Shown in pieces: positions 31,556 to 39,665 of a DNA stretch of 45,777 nucleotides. Source of the DNA: CAYNFH01 sp964396385 (GTDB taxonomy: Bacteria; Armatimonadota; Chthonomonadetes; Chthonomonadales; CAJBBX01); assembly GCA_964396385.1 (NCBI GenBank), contig CAYNFH010000023.1, positions 1 through 45,777 of the forward strand. The letters are read 5' to 3'. The notes under the pieces are model-generated. The model made no database searches. It was not told where the DNA came from and saw only the letters and a list, made by a program, of their open reading frames with translations. Positions within the stretch are counted from its first letter, which is position 1. Every line of letters begins with the position of its first letter. A program made the translations under genes and the position numbers.

Positions 31556-31585
31556 TTGACAGAAGGTGTCAGCGATGGATACAAT
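31556..31585 (+). promoter_or_regulatory. Sigma-70 promoter of the ParA operon with overlapping inverted repeat
   Basis: TTGACA (31556-31561) and TACAAT (31580-31585) are 18 bases apart. A perfect inverted repeat TGACA-GAAGG-TGTCA (31557-31571) overlaps the -35 box and could bind a repressor, perhaps the operon's own product. Transcription should start near 31592. Confidence 0.65.
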
Positions 31586-31695
31586 GAGGGCGTCTTCCCG
31601 GCTCGCTCAGCCTCTGCCGTTCCTCTAACCTAACCGCTTCCGGTGGGCCGCCAGACGGCGCCCTGCTGCCGATGTCCGACAACAGGAAGGATCGC

Positions 31696-32478
31696 GTGGC
31701 GGACCAAGAGTTCAACTTCGAAGCCGAGTTCTCGCTCCTAGACATTGGGGCGACCAGCAGCCTCCTCCGCACCGGCGCCATCCGCCCCACCGTGCTCGCC
31801 TTTGCCGCCGACGCGGCCGTGGAGGCCGTCACCCTGGACTGGGAGGAGCCGGACGGCGCGACACACGCGCTGGAAGAGGCGCGCCGCTACGTGCGCGACC
31901 TGGCGCCCGCCGCCTACGGCGTCATCGGGCACATCTCGCGCGGACAGGGCCACGTCACCTGGCACCTCCCGGATGATCCGCTCTCCCCCCTCGGCGACGA
32001 CTTCTTGGCCATCTGCCTGGTCGCCCGGGACGGTGCGGGACGCGTGGTAACCTATCCTATCCGCCGGTCGCAGGGCCACATCACTTTGGGTATGCCCACC
32101 GTGAAGGACTGCCATGCGTCGGAGTGGCGTCCGCTGGGGGACATCTGGAACAACCCGTTCTGCGCCGGGGACATCGTCCACTTCCGCCACCGGGAGCGGC
32201 CGGTGGATCCCTCCTCCGCGCTCTGGCAGGCCATCGTGGACCTGACCCGCCTGCGAACGCATGACGATCAGGAGAACGCGGACGAGTACATGGCATTCCT
32301 AGACGACCTTCGCAACGGCATCTTTGTGGTGTCCGGCCGCCCTGAAAAGGCGCCGGACCTGGTCTCGCTCAGACCGCGCACCGTGTTCAATCCCCTGGGG
32401 ACGCTGACGGTTGAGGCCCGGCGCATCGTGCTCGGCGAGACGGCGCCCGCGGAAGTGGAGAAAGTAGGAGCACGATGA
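31696..32478 (+). CDS. Unknown protein, first gene of a ParA operon
   Basis: I do not recognise a family. The 260-residue protein has no signal peptide or membrane segment. It has an acidic N terminus (DQEFNFEAEFSLLDIGATSS), a middle with paired patterns HISRGQGHVTWHLPDDP and IRRSQGHITLGMPTVKD, and an acidic helix (HDDQENADEYMAFLDDLRNG) near the end. The GTG at 31696 is chosen because AGGAAGG lies 5 bases upstream; an ATG at 31672 has no such site. The stop overlaps the ParA ATG by four bases (ATGA), so it is coupled to it. It might be an adaptor or cargo of the ParA ATPase, by position only. Confidence 0.6.
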   Translation: MADQEFNFEAEFSLLDIGATSSLLRTGAIRPTVLAFAADAAVEAVTLDWEEPDGATHALEEARRYVRDLAPAAYGVIGHISRGQGHVTWHLPDDPLSPLGDDFLAICLVARDGAGRVVTYPIRRSQGHITLGMPTVKDCHASEWRPLGDIWNNPFCAGDIVHFRHRERPVDPSSALWQAIVDLTRLRTHDDQENADEYMAFLDDLRNGIFVVSGRPEKAPDLVSLRPRTVFNPLGTLTVEARRIVLGETAPAEVEKVGAR

Positions 32479-33311
32479 GAATTGTATCGGTGGTGAATCA
32501 GAAGGGCGGCGTGGCCAAGACCACGACCACCGCCAACCTGGGGGCGAGCCTCGCCGCCCGGGGCATGCGCACGCTGCTCATAGACCTGGACCCGCAGGCC
32601 AACCTCACCCTGGGTCTGGGCGTAGAGTGGTGGGACCTGCCCTGCGCCGTGCACAACGTGCTGCTGGACCCGGAAGAGACGCCCATCGCCAGTGTCCTGA
32701 AGCCCGTGCTGGACCTGCCGCTCTACCTGGCGCCCGGCCACCTCAACCTCGCCGACTGCGAGGTGATGCTGATGCCGGCGGCGGACCGCGCCTATCGCCT
32801 GCGGAACGCCCTGGAGGCGCTTGCCCAGGAGCAGCCATTCGACTGGGTGCTCATCGACTGCCCGCCCTCGCTCGGTACGCTCACGCAGAACGCCATCGTC
32901 GCCAGCAGCCACCTGCTTATCCCCACGGAGCCCAAGTACTACGCCTTCGCCGGGATGGACACCCTGAACAAGATGATCGTGGGCCTCACGAAAGGGCTGC
33001 GGTTCCGGGTGGAGCTCCTGGGCGTGCTGCTCACCATGGTGGAGCGCAACACCCGCTTGCACCAGACCATTGCCGCTGAGATCCGCGAGCGGTTCGGCGA
33101 CAAGGTCTTCCAGACGATGATCTACAAGAACGTGCGGCTCTCCGAGTCCGAAGTGGAGGGCAAGCCGATCATCAAGTTCGACAAGCGCGCCATGGGCGCG
33201 CAAAACTACGAGGCGCTGGCGGAGGAGGTGCTCCAGAGGGCTCCCACGCAGCCGTCCGCGGAGGCCGTCGTTACGGCGTCCGCACCGGCTGCGGCCCGAG
33301 TCCCGGCGTAA
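32475..33311 (+). CDS. ParA/MinD-family partitioning ATPase
   Basis: The 278-residue protein has the deviant Walker A NQKGGVAKTTTTANLG (residues ~8-23) with the signature lysine KGG, Walker A' LLIDLDPQANLTLGLG, and Walker B-like DWVLIDCPPSLG. Family members bind DNA as ATP dimers and position plasmids, chromosomes or protein cargo. There is no ParB (no HTH/ParB-N gene) beside it. Instead it is sandwiched between an unknown protein (overlap ATGA) and a Pro/Ala-rich protein 12 bases downstream. That arrangement is more like cargo-positioning systems such as McdAB than chromosome segregation. The neighbours do not look replicative, so a plasmid origin is unlikely. Confidence 0.92.
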   Translation: MRIVSVVNQKGGVAKTTTTANLGASLAARGMRTLLIDLDPQANLTLGLGVEWWDLPCAVHNVLLDPEETPIASVLKPVLDLPLYLAPGHLNLADCEVMLMPAADRAYRLRNALEALAQEQPFDWVLIDCPPSLGTLTQNAIVASSHLLIPTEPKYYAFAGMDTLNKMIVGLTKGLRFRVELLGVLLTMVERNTRLHQTIAAEIRERFGDKVFQTMIYKNVRLSESEVEGKPIIKFDKRAMGAQNYEALAEEVLQRAPTQPSAEAVVTASAPAAARVPA

Positions 33312-33323
33312 GGAGGCTACTCC

Positions 33324-34307
33324 GTGCGGAACGATAAGCTGTCGGCCTTCAAGCAGCGTCTGCGCCAGGGCGCCAATAACTTCGACTTCGACGCCCTGAT
33401 AGAGGGCGTCTCTACCCTCGATAATCCCGAGGAAACCGCCCAACCGGCTGCCCCCGAGTCCCCGGCTCCGGAGGATGCCGCTCCCGCGGCCACCGCCCAG
33501 GCCCCGGTGGCTGAGGAACAGGTCACCGCAACTCCGGTACTGGCAGAGGCCGCGCCCACGGCCGAGGCCCTCGAATCCGCCCCCGGCGTGGAAACGCCTG
33601 TTCAGGAGCCCGCGGCGCCCGAGCCGGTTCTCGTCACCGCGGAAGCAACCCAACCGGAACCGATCGTCGCCGAGGCCATCTCCGTCCAGGTGGAAGCGGC
33701 GGGCGCCTCCCCGGAAACCGCAATCGCTGCGCCCGAGCCTCTGCCGGCCCTCATGGGCCTGATGCCGGAGCCCGCGCCCGAACCACTGGCTCCCCCAGTA
33801 TTGGGGGCGGGGGCGGCTCCTCCCCCGGAATCTGGGGCCGGTGGTCCGGCCGACTCCCCCTCTCCTGTTCTTGGGAGAGGGGGAAGGGGGGTGAGGGCTC
33901 CGGGGCAGGCAGGGGCAGCTCCCCCAGTATTGGGGGCGGGGGGGGCTCCTCCCCACGATACGCGGCTCCGGGCCGCGCTCCTCTCCCTCTCCGGCCGGCT
34001 CACGTCCGGACTCCAGCAGATGCGGGATGCGCTCTCGCGGGGAGAGACGGAGGACGCCGGTATCCACCTGGCCCACGTTAACCAGGCGCTGGAGCTGCTC
34101 CAGGACCTGGATCCCACTGGCGATCTCTCCCGCCGTCTGGAGATTCCGAACGCGCCGCCGCCCGGCCGCACCTGGCCCGTGAGCGCCTGGTCCGTGACGG
34201 AGTTCGCGGAGTCGCCGCTCAGCGGCCTTCTGCCGCGCGGCGCCGACGATTCGGTCGTCCGCGCTCTCCTCTACGCCGCCTGGGGCGTAACCCTCCAGGC
34301 CGCGTAA
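33324..34307 (+). CDS. Pro/Ala-rich unknown protein following ParA, with in-frame repeat inserts
   Basis: The 327 residues fall into three parts. A short basic N terminus (NDKLSAFKQRLRQGANNFDF) is followed by a ~180-residue Pro/Ala/Glu-rich disordered segment and a C-terminal helical part (LSGRLTSGLQQMRDALSRGE ... AHVNQALELLQDLDP). The disordered segment contains two copies of PPVLGAG encoded by an exact DNA repeat 129 bases apart (43 codons), with a palindromic dispersed element between them. The GTG start follows AGGAGG. It is 12 bases after ParA and likely its partner: small, disordered, basic-ended proteins often stimulate ParA ATPases. No family is recognised. Confidence 0.65.
   Translation: MRNDKLSAFKQRLRQGANNFDFDALIEGVSTLDNPEETAQPAAPESPAPEDAAPAATAQAPVAEEQVTATPVLAEAAPTAEALESAPGVETPVQEPAAPEPVLVTAEATQPEPIVAEAISVQVEAAGASPETAIAAPEPLPALMGLMPEPAPEPLAPPVLGAGAAPPPESGAGGPADSPSPVLGRGGRGVRAPGQAGAAPPVLGAGGAPPHDTRLRAALLSLSGRLTSGLQQMRDALSRGETEDAGIHLAHVNQALELLQDLDPTGDLSRRLEIPNAPPPGRTWPVSAWSVTEFAESPLSGLLPRGADDSVVRALLYAAWGVTLQAA
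33789..33960. repeat. Palindromic dispersed repeats inside the ParA-partner gene
   Basis: GCTCCCCCAGTATTGGGGGC occurs at 33789 and again at 33918, each followed by GGG-rich sequence and CTCCTCCCC. Between them, CCCCCTCTCCTG and GGGAGAGGGGGAAGGGGGGT form a hairpin (33856-33892). All pieces are read in frame. Confidence 0.85.
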
Positions 34308-34377
34308 TCTCAGCCGCGGATACACGGGGACAGACGCTCATGTAATCTTTGAGCGGGTCCGGTCTCCCCATCTCTAT

Positions 34378-36141
34378 TCATTCGCGGCCAATGCTCTGCT
34401 TCCCCGCGGCTAGCTGCTCGTAGATGACCAGCGCTGCCTGCGCGCGGGTGAGGCGGCCGGCGGGCCAGGTGAAGGTACGCTCCGCGCGCTGCTCGACCCT
34501 GTGGCGGTCCGCGGAGGTGAAGGGCTCATCGGGCTGGAGCTCCACGCCCCCAGTTCCTGGCAGTATCCCCCACATGCCGAGCCACTGCGCGGCCTCGAAG
34601 GCCGGATGCTCCGCCGGAACGTCACCCCACCAGAAGATCGGAATACCGGACGCGATGAGGGTTCTCTGATACGCCTCTAGCAGCGCGAGGTCGTCCCGAA
34701 CCTGCCGGGGAGCCAGCCTATTCCGGAGGCAGAACGCCGCCAGCGCGCCCGCGGACTCGCCCACGTTCCATTCGATCGGGTGCAGGCGATACGAGCCGTT
34801 GGTGAGGTGCGTCACCCCCAGGTTCTTGCACGCGGGCAGCAAATTCGTCACCGTGACCGGGACGAGAGCGCCGAGGGGAATCTGGAACGGCCAGGTATTG
34901 GGCCACATCTCCGGCCACCCGCGCGGCGTCCGCTCCGATGTATTGCCGAGGTGCAGGTCCATGTGATAGTGGCCGATGCCGCAGGAGTCCGGGAAGTGCG
35001 CGGCTCGTGGTCCGGGCTGAGAGCACCTGAGCAGCTCGTCCGCCAGCACGGTCTTCACCGCCTTGATGCGCCGTGATTCGCGAATGTAAGGCAGCGGCGA
35101 GAGGCCGTCCGCCGTTCCGAACACGTCGTAACGCAGCATCAGCTCGGGGTAACCTTTGTGGCCGGAGCCGTCGTCGCGCGGGCACTCCGTCTGGATCCAG
35201 TAGACGTAGCCGAGCGATGCCAGCCGGCCCAGCTTCAGTGTTACCGTGTCGGCTTCCGGATCGCCGGTCGGGTAGATGCCCCCCTTGTAGTCGTTGGAGC
35301 CGGTGTTGATCATCGCCACGTCGTTGCGGCCATCCTGGAAGAGCGCGCCGGCCATGAAGCGGCGATAGGTCCACCAGGGATACGATCCGGTGAAGACCCC
35401 CGTAATGGCTCCGTCCGCCACCCTATAGTCCTGGCCAAATGGCGTGTTCAGCTCTTCGTAGTGGGCCGGCTTGGGAATGGTGTGGTCCTCCCCCGCCGGC
35501 CGGCGCTCCAGCGCGAAGGGAAAGGTAAAGGGCTGGATCCACTCCGGGTGCGGCTCGGCGGGGGCAAAGCCTTCGCCAGTCTCGGCGGCCGACTCCGCGC
35601 CCTGCGCGTACTCCATCCCCGCCAGAGGCAGCAGCTCGCCCGTGTCCGTGGCGTCCAGGATGAAGGAGGCCGAGAAGCGTGTTTGGGCGCCCATCCGGTC
35701 CTGGGCGATCACGGCGTCCACGGTATCGCCCGTGCGCTCGACTGCGACAGCGCTCATGCCCGGGAAGAGGCGGATACTCGGCTGCGATTCCAGCATCCGG
35801 AGGAGGACCTGGTGCCCGACTTTCGGCTCAGTCGCCAACCCACTCACCCAGCAGCCGCCCAGATTGAAGTGCGGCTCAGCCGCCGGTTGCGGCCTGAGCA
35901 TAGGCCGGTAGTACTCGCGGAGCTCGCGGCGGAGCTGACGGTAGGAGGATGTGGCGCCACCCAGCTCCACCCACTCGTTTTCGTCGGGCGTACAGACGCC
36001 CTGGGCGGTGAGCTGGCCCCCCACCCAGTACGTCGCTTCAAGGAGGACCACGTCGGCCCCGAGGCTGGCCGCGCGGATAGCCGCCGCCACTCCCCCAAGG
36101 CCGGCCCCGACGATCAGTATCTGGGATGATATGGTGTCCAT
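34378..36141 (-). CDS. FAD-dependent oxidoreductase (FAD_oxidored family)
   Basis: The 587 residues begin with a Rossmann FAD motif (ILIVGAGLGGVAAAIRAASL, then LLEATYWVGGQLTAQGV). Later come the family's conserved ILDATDTGELLPLAGMEY and the C-terminal FAD-contact block TNGSYRLHPIEWNVGESAGA. The family is common in Armatimonadota, Planctomycetota and Verrucomicrobiota, usually beside carbohydrate genes, and mostly has unknown substrates. The last ~75 residues (FEAAQWLGMWGILPGTGGVE ... RLTRAQAALVIYEQLA) look like an SLH-type repeat, which is unusual after this catalytic domain. There is no signal peptide. It converges with the ParA operon. Its start region is followed upstream by an octamer repeat. 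Confidence 0.85.
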   Translation of the reverse strand: MDTISSQILIVGAGLGGVAAAIRAASLGADVVLLEATYWVGGQLTAQGVCTPDENEWVELGGATSSYRQLRRELREYYRPMLRPQPAAEPHFNLGGCWVSGLATEPKVGHQVLLRMLESQPSIRLFPGMSAVAVERTGDTVDAVIAQDRMGAQTRFSASFILDATDTGELLPLAGMEYAQGAESAAETGEGFAPAEPHPEWIQPFTFPFALERRPAGEDHTIPKPAHYEELNTPFGQDYRVADGAITGVFTGSYPWWTYRRFMAGALFQDGRNDVAMINTGSNDYKGGIYPTGDPEADTVTLKLGRLASLGYVYWIQTECPRDDGSGHKGYPELMLRYDVFGTADGLSPLPYIRESRRIKAVKTVLADELLRCSQPGPRAAHFPDSCGIGHYHMDLHLGNTSERTPRGWPEMWPNTWPFQIPLGALVPVTVTNLLPACKNLGVTHLTNGSYRLHPIEWNVGESAGALAAFCLRNRLAPRQVRDDLALLEAYQRTLIASGIPIFWWGDVPAEHPAFEAAQWLGMWGILPGTGGVELQPDEPFTSADRHRVEQRAERTFTWPAGRLTRAQAALVIYEQLAAGKQSIGRE

Positions 36142-36148
36142 GGGGCTG

Positions 36149-36190
36149 GTGTTCGGGTGTTCAGGTGTTCAGGTGTTCAGGTGTTCGAGT
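36149..36190. repeat. Octamer array (GTGTTCAG)
   Basis: Five consecutive units, GTGTTCGG then three of GTGTTCAG then GTGTTCGA, lie directly upstream of the FAD oxidoreductase start. The unit is the same as at 12578 and 19132 (inverted). Confidence 0.9.
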
Positions 36191-36344
36191 GGTATGGACT
36201 CAGACCGAATTGAGTTCGTCGGCATCCGGCGGCATCCCTGTTGGAGGAGAAGAATTGCGGTGCGGCGAAGCCGGGGATAGCTCAGCCGAGCTGATTCTTT
36301 GGTTGCACGTACTCTGTAACTTCATAGCATCGGCCGTAAGAAGT

Positions 36345-36455
36345 CGTCATCCCGAGCTCCGCGAGGGATCTGCTTTACGGTTCCGTTCAATACGCGGTAA
36401 CTTCAGAATGCAGTCCGCACCAATCTGTCGTCCCGAGCCGCGCGAGGAGATAGTC
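36345..36455. repeat. Two degenerate half-copies of the TCATCCCGAG dispersed element
   Basis: GTCATCCCGAGCTCCGCGAG followed by GGATCTGCTTTACGG (36345-36380) and GTCGTCCCGAGCCGCGCGAG (36428-36447) are direct, imperfect copies of the left arm of the complete element at 37569. Confidence 0.75.
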
Positions 36456-36478
36456 ACTGCTTGCGGGAGAACCTCACT

Positions 36479-37453
36479 ATGAACGATCGATCGTCTGTCT
36501 GCCCTGAGTGCGATGACAACATGACCCGCCGGGAATTCATCAAAGCGGCCGGAGGCGCCGTCGCGCTCTCGGCGGCGCTGGCAGCGGCGCCCGCGCACGC
36601 AATGCCGCCGCTGGCGCCCATCGTCGCCGCACCGGAACGGGCAGATGTGCCCGAGTCGACGGTAAAGACGCTCTACAACTCCCTCACCCCGGACCAGAAG
36701 GCGCAGGTAGCCCTCCCCTGGGATTCCCCCAGGCGGAACATGGTCGGAGCGAACTGGGAGATCGTGAAGCCCAGCATCGGCAGGGTCTTCAACGCGGACC
36801 AGCAGGAGATGGTCCGCGCCATCCTCAAGGGCGTAACCAACGAGGAGTGGTACCCGCGCATCCTGGCACAGATGAAGACCGACGGCGACGGGCTGGAGAA
36901 CTACCACGTCGCGATCTTCGGCGATCCGAACAGCGGCAGGTCCGAATGGGTGCTTACGGGCCGCCACGCGACCATCCGGGCGGGCGGCGACCCGGCGGAG
37001 AACATGGCCTTCGGCGGGCCTATCTTCTACGGGCACGCGCCCAAGTTCAACGAGGATCCCGGCCATCCCGGCAACGTCTTCTGGTTCCAGGCGAAGCGCG
37101 CCAACGAGGTCTACCAGATGCTGGACGGCAAGCAGCGCCGGCAGGCCCTGATCGCCCTCGCCCCGGACGAGAGCGCCGTCGCGTTCCCCAAGAGCGGTGA
37201 GGCGCCGCCAGGAGTGCCCATCCGCGAGCTTTCCGCGGACCAGAAGGAGCACGTCCACCTGGTGATGCATGACATCCTCGCCCCCTACCGCCGGTCTGAC
37301 GTGGAAGAGGTGCTGCGGGACGTGAAGGAGAACGGCGGGCTGGAGGTCATGAGCCTGGCGTTCTACAAGCAGCCGAACCTGGGGCTAGACGGCGTCTGGG
37401 ACATCTGGCGGCTGGAGGGGCCGGCGTTTGTGTGGCACTTCCGAGGGGCGCCT
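36479..37453 (+). CDS. DUF3500-family protein with Tat signal; 3' end lost in a gap
   Basis: The 325 visible codons begin with a Tat-type leader: MTRREFIKAAGGAVALSAAL (the twin Arg near residue 17) and a hydrophobic stretch ending AHA. An odd CPECDDN precedes the twin-arginine motif. The mature part matches DUF3500 by its opening (LYNSLTPDQKAQVALPWDSP), FGGPIFYGHAPKFNE and FWFQAKRANEVYQMLDGKQR, and the near-terminal GPAFVWHFRGAP. The family is extracellular or periplasmic with unknown function. The ATG at 36479 follows GGGAG. The frame runs into ten N at 37454. Just after the gap the bases encode GGYTTV and a stop in another frame, which may be the true C terminus if the gap length is wrong. 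Confidence 0.8.
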
Positions 37454-37463
37454 NNNNNNNNNN
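37454..37463. other. Assembly gap (ten N)
   Basis: Ten unknown bases interrupt the 3' end of the DUF3500 gene. Confidence 0.95.
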
Positions 37464-37543
37464 GGGCGGCTACACCACGGTATAGCATGCGTGGACGGCT
37501 TGTTCCTGTTGGGTATGATCAATCGGCGTGAGCTCTACTGTGT

Positions 37544-39646
37544 ATGGCTAAGTCTTCAAGCCTAGCAACCTGTCATCCCGAGGAATCGAGGGATCTGCTT
37601 TTCAGTCGCTGCGCGCAGCCTGGAACGGAAAAGCAGATCCCTCACTGCGTTCGGGATGACAGGCAGCGCCGCGCTCAAAGCCTTTTGCGGCGAATTGCCG
37701 TGCTGATACTTCTGGCCACAAGCCTGCCTGCAGGCGGCCAGGAAAAGTATCTTGGCACGGCGCGGGAGGCGCTGGTAGGCGTGGAGGTGACCGATACGCC
37801 GCACAGCGGTCCCGCGCAGGTGCGGCACGGGAACGGCGTGGTGCTCCGGTGCGACGGCTTTATCGCCGTGCCCACGGCCCTGCTCGCCCAGTCCTTCACC
37901 GGCAAGCCGGACGAGCCGGACCCGCAGACCATCTCCATCATCGCCAATCCGGGATCCCCGGGCGAGAGGCGCTGGACGGCGCCCCGCCCTCCCCTGATCC
38001 GGGACGACGTGCCGTACGCGGTAGTCAAGCTTGCCGGATTTCGCGCGCCCGCGCTCCGAACGCTCCTACCCGGCGGTGTCACCGACACGCACCTGGAGCT
38101 CAGCTACTCCCGGTGGGATGAAGTGGCGCATCGGTTTACCGCGCCGCAGTCATCGCCGGCAGAGTTGAAGGAGGCGCCGCACGGCGATCCCGGCGAGTTC
38201 CGCCTCGCGGCTCCTGTCACGGGCGCCCCGGAAGGGGCGGTAGCGGCGGGGCCGGAGGGGCTGGGGTTGGGCTTGCTCGCGGCCAGCGGGGACCGGGTAT
38301 CCACCTTCGCCCGCCTCAACCGAGTCACCAACTGCGTCGCGCCGGTCCCCACCACGGACGCCGCCTTCCTCGCCGCGAACGCCGGCGAGGGCGGTCCGGA
38401 TTCCGCTACCATGCTCGCGGTACCTGGCGGCACGGTGCGGCTGCCGAAGACGGTGCAGGCCGAGCAGCGGGACATGGAGAGTGAGACTTCCGCCTGCGTT
38501 GCCCCGTTTAAGATTGACCGCTACGAGGTGACCAATCGAGAGTACCGGGAGTTCTGGGATTCGCTCCCGGAAGCGCAGCGGACCGACCGCACGAACCGCA
38601 ATCCGCTCTACCCGCTCGGCTGGGCGGCCACGGACCCGCCCTACCCGGATAGCATCGCGGACGTTCCTGTGCTGGGTGTAAACCCGGAGGGCGCGGCGGC
38701 CTACGCTCACTTTCGGGGGAAGCGGCTCCCTACCCCCTACGAGTGGCTCCTGGCGTCGCTCGGGCCGGAGGGAGGCATCACCCCTCCCGCCTGGGTGCAG
38801 AGCTACCTCCAGGCGCGGCTGACGGCCTGGCTCCGGGCGCGGGACAAGCACATCCAGTACTATCAAGCGCATCCGGACGAATTCCAGCAGGATATCTGGT
38901 CCGCCGCCCCGCCACCCCGTCCGTCCGATAGTCCCACCCAGATCCCATGGATTGTGGGCAGGTACGAGGGCCGGCAAGTCTCCGAGGCGTCCAAAGCCAT
39001 CGTCTTGCAGGAGGTGGAGGCGCTCGACCAGCGATGGGTGGACCCGCTCATTGTGCTGCCGCGCGGCTCCCGCCCCTTCGACACGGGGCCAACCGGCGCT
39101 AAGGACGTGCTGCTAAACGCGGCGGAGCTGGTCGTATCCTCTCCGCTGGGTCCGGCCCGGGGTGCGCCGCGCTATATGGAGAGCTTCTGGCTGGACCTCC
39201 CGCAGCCGCCTGGCGACCCCTGGAAGGTCTACTCCGCTCTGGACCTGCTCTCCACGACTCCCTGGTTCCAGCCGGCCTCGCGCCTCTTCAGCCGGAACTT
39301 CGACCCGTCGTCTCGCGCCGGGCAGTTCATGGACGCCATCCTGGACATGGCGGATAACCTACAGGAAGCCATCGCGATGATCCGCCCGCTGAGCGGCTGG
39401 CAGATCGGCATGGGCTCCGAGTACTTCACGCAGGCGGCGGTAAACCCGAGCGTAACAGAATCCGTACAGAGGACGGCGGCGTCCGGCGCGCAGGGCGCTT
39501 CCTTCCGCATCATGGGCTACTCGGTCTGGACCGGGATGCCGGCTCACGGGCATACGGAGATAGGACGGCATCCGAGCCAGGCCCCACCCTCTGATCCCGT
39601 CGCACTCACCTTTCTCGTGCCGGTGGGCTTCCGCTGCGCGAGGTAG
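37544..39646 (+). CDS. SUMF1/FGE-like domain protein with degenerate trypsin-like N-terminal region
   Basis: The open frame is 700 codons. Its first ~40 residues are just the translated TCATCCCGA hairpin. A signal peptide (LLRRIAVLILLATSLPAGG) starts near residue 47, so the real start may be a TTG at 37685 or the ATG may have been separated by the insertion. Residues ~65-260 include GNGVVLRCDGFIAVPTALLA, which recalls the GSGVI-DG-x-hTNAHVV start of HtrA-type proteases, but the catalytic His is absent. From ~310 a SUMF1 domain begins (APFKIDRYEVTNREYREFWD, EGAAAYAHFRGKRLPTPYEW) and closes with VGFRCAR. A 200-residue insert lies within it. The active cysteines of true formylglycine-generating enzymes are not evident, so it may be a binding domain. 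Confidence 0.68.
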   Translation: MAKSSSLATCHPEESRDLLFSRCAQPGTEKQIPHCVRDDRQRRAQSLLRRIAVLILLATSLPAGGQEKYLGTAREALVGVEVTDTPHSGPAQVRHGNGVVLRCDGFIAVPTALLAQSFTGKPDEPDPQTISIIANPGSPGERRWTAPRPPLIRDDVPYAVVKLAGFRAPALRTLLPGGVTDTHLELSYSRWDEVAHRFTAPQSSPAELKEAPHGDPGEFRLAAPVTGAPEGAVAAGPEGLGLGLLAASGDRVSTFARLNRVTNCVAPVPTTDAAFLAANAGEGGPDSATMLAVPGGTVRLPKTVQAEQRDMESETSACVAPFKIDRYEVTNREYREFWDSLPEAQRTDRTNRNPLYPLGWAATDPPYPDSIADVPVLGVNPEGAAAYAHFRGKRLPTPYEWLLASLGPEGGITPPAWVQSYLQARLTAWLRARDKHIQYYQAHPDEFQQDIWSAAPPPRPSDSPTQIPWIVGRYEGRQVSEASKAIVLQEVEALDQRWVDPLIVLPRGSRPFDTGPTGAKDVLLNAAELVVSSPLGPARGAPRYMESFWLDLPQPPGDPWKVYSALDLLSTTPWFQPASRLFSRNFDPSSRAGQFMDAILDMADNLQEAIAMIRPLSGWQIGMGSEYFTQAAVNPSVTESVQRTAASGAQGASFRIMGYSVWTGMPAHGHTEIGRHPSQAPPSDPVALTFLVPVGFRCAR
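37569..37663. repeat. Complete TCATCCCGA-type dispersed hairpin element
   Basis: The left arm CCTGTCATCCCGAGGAATCG, then AGGGATCTGCTTTTC, pairs with the right arm GAAAAGCAGATCCCTCACTG, then CGTTCGGGATGACAGG, around a loop with GCTGCGCGCAGC. It overlaps the start of the SUMF1-like frame. Half-copies occur at 23799 and 36345. Confidence 0.9.
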
Positions 39647-39665
39647 GTATTCGAGCAGTCAGGCG

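Larger units (their letters stand above)
36142..36478. other. 337-base divergent region with two kinds of repeat
   Basis: From left to right it holds an octamer array (36149-36190), then an unremarkable stretch, then two degenerate half-copies of the TCATCCCGAG element (36345-36455). It ends with GCGGGAG, the likely Shine-Dalgarno of the DUF3500 gene. I see no clear promoter. Confidence 0.55.

Noticed and set aside
32268..34325. Minus-strand open frame of about 685 codons across the ParA operon
   Set aside because: It is antisense to three coupled genes that have family motifs and proper starts. The predicted peptide is low-complexity and has no motif.
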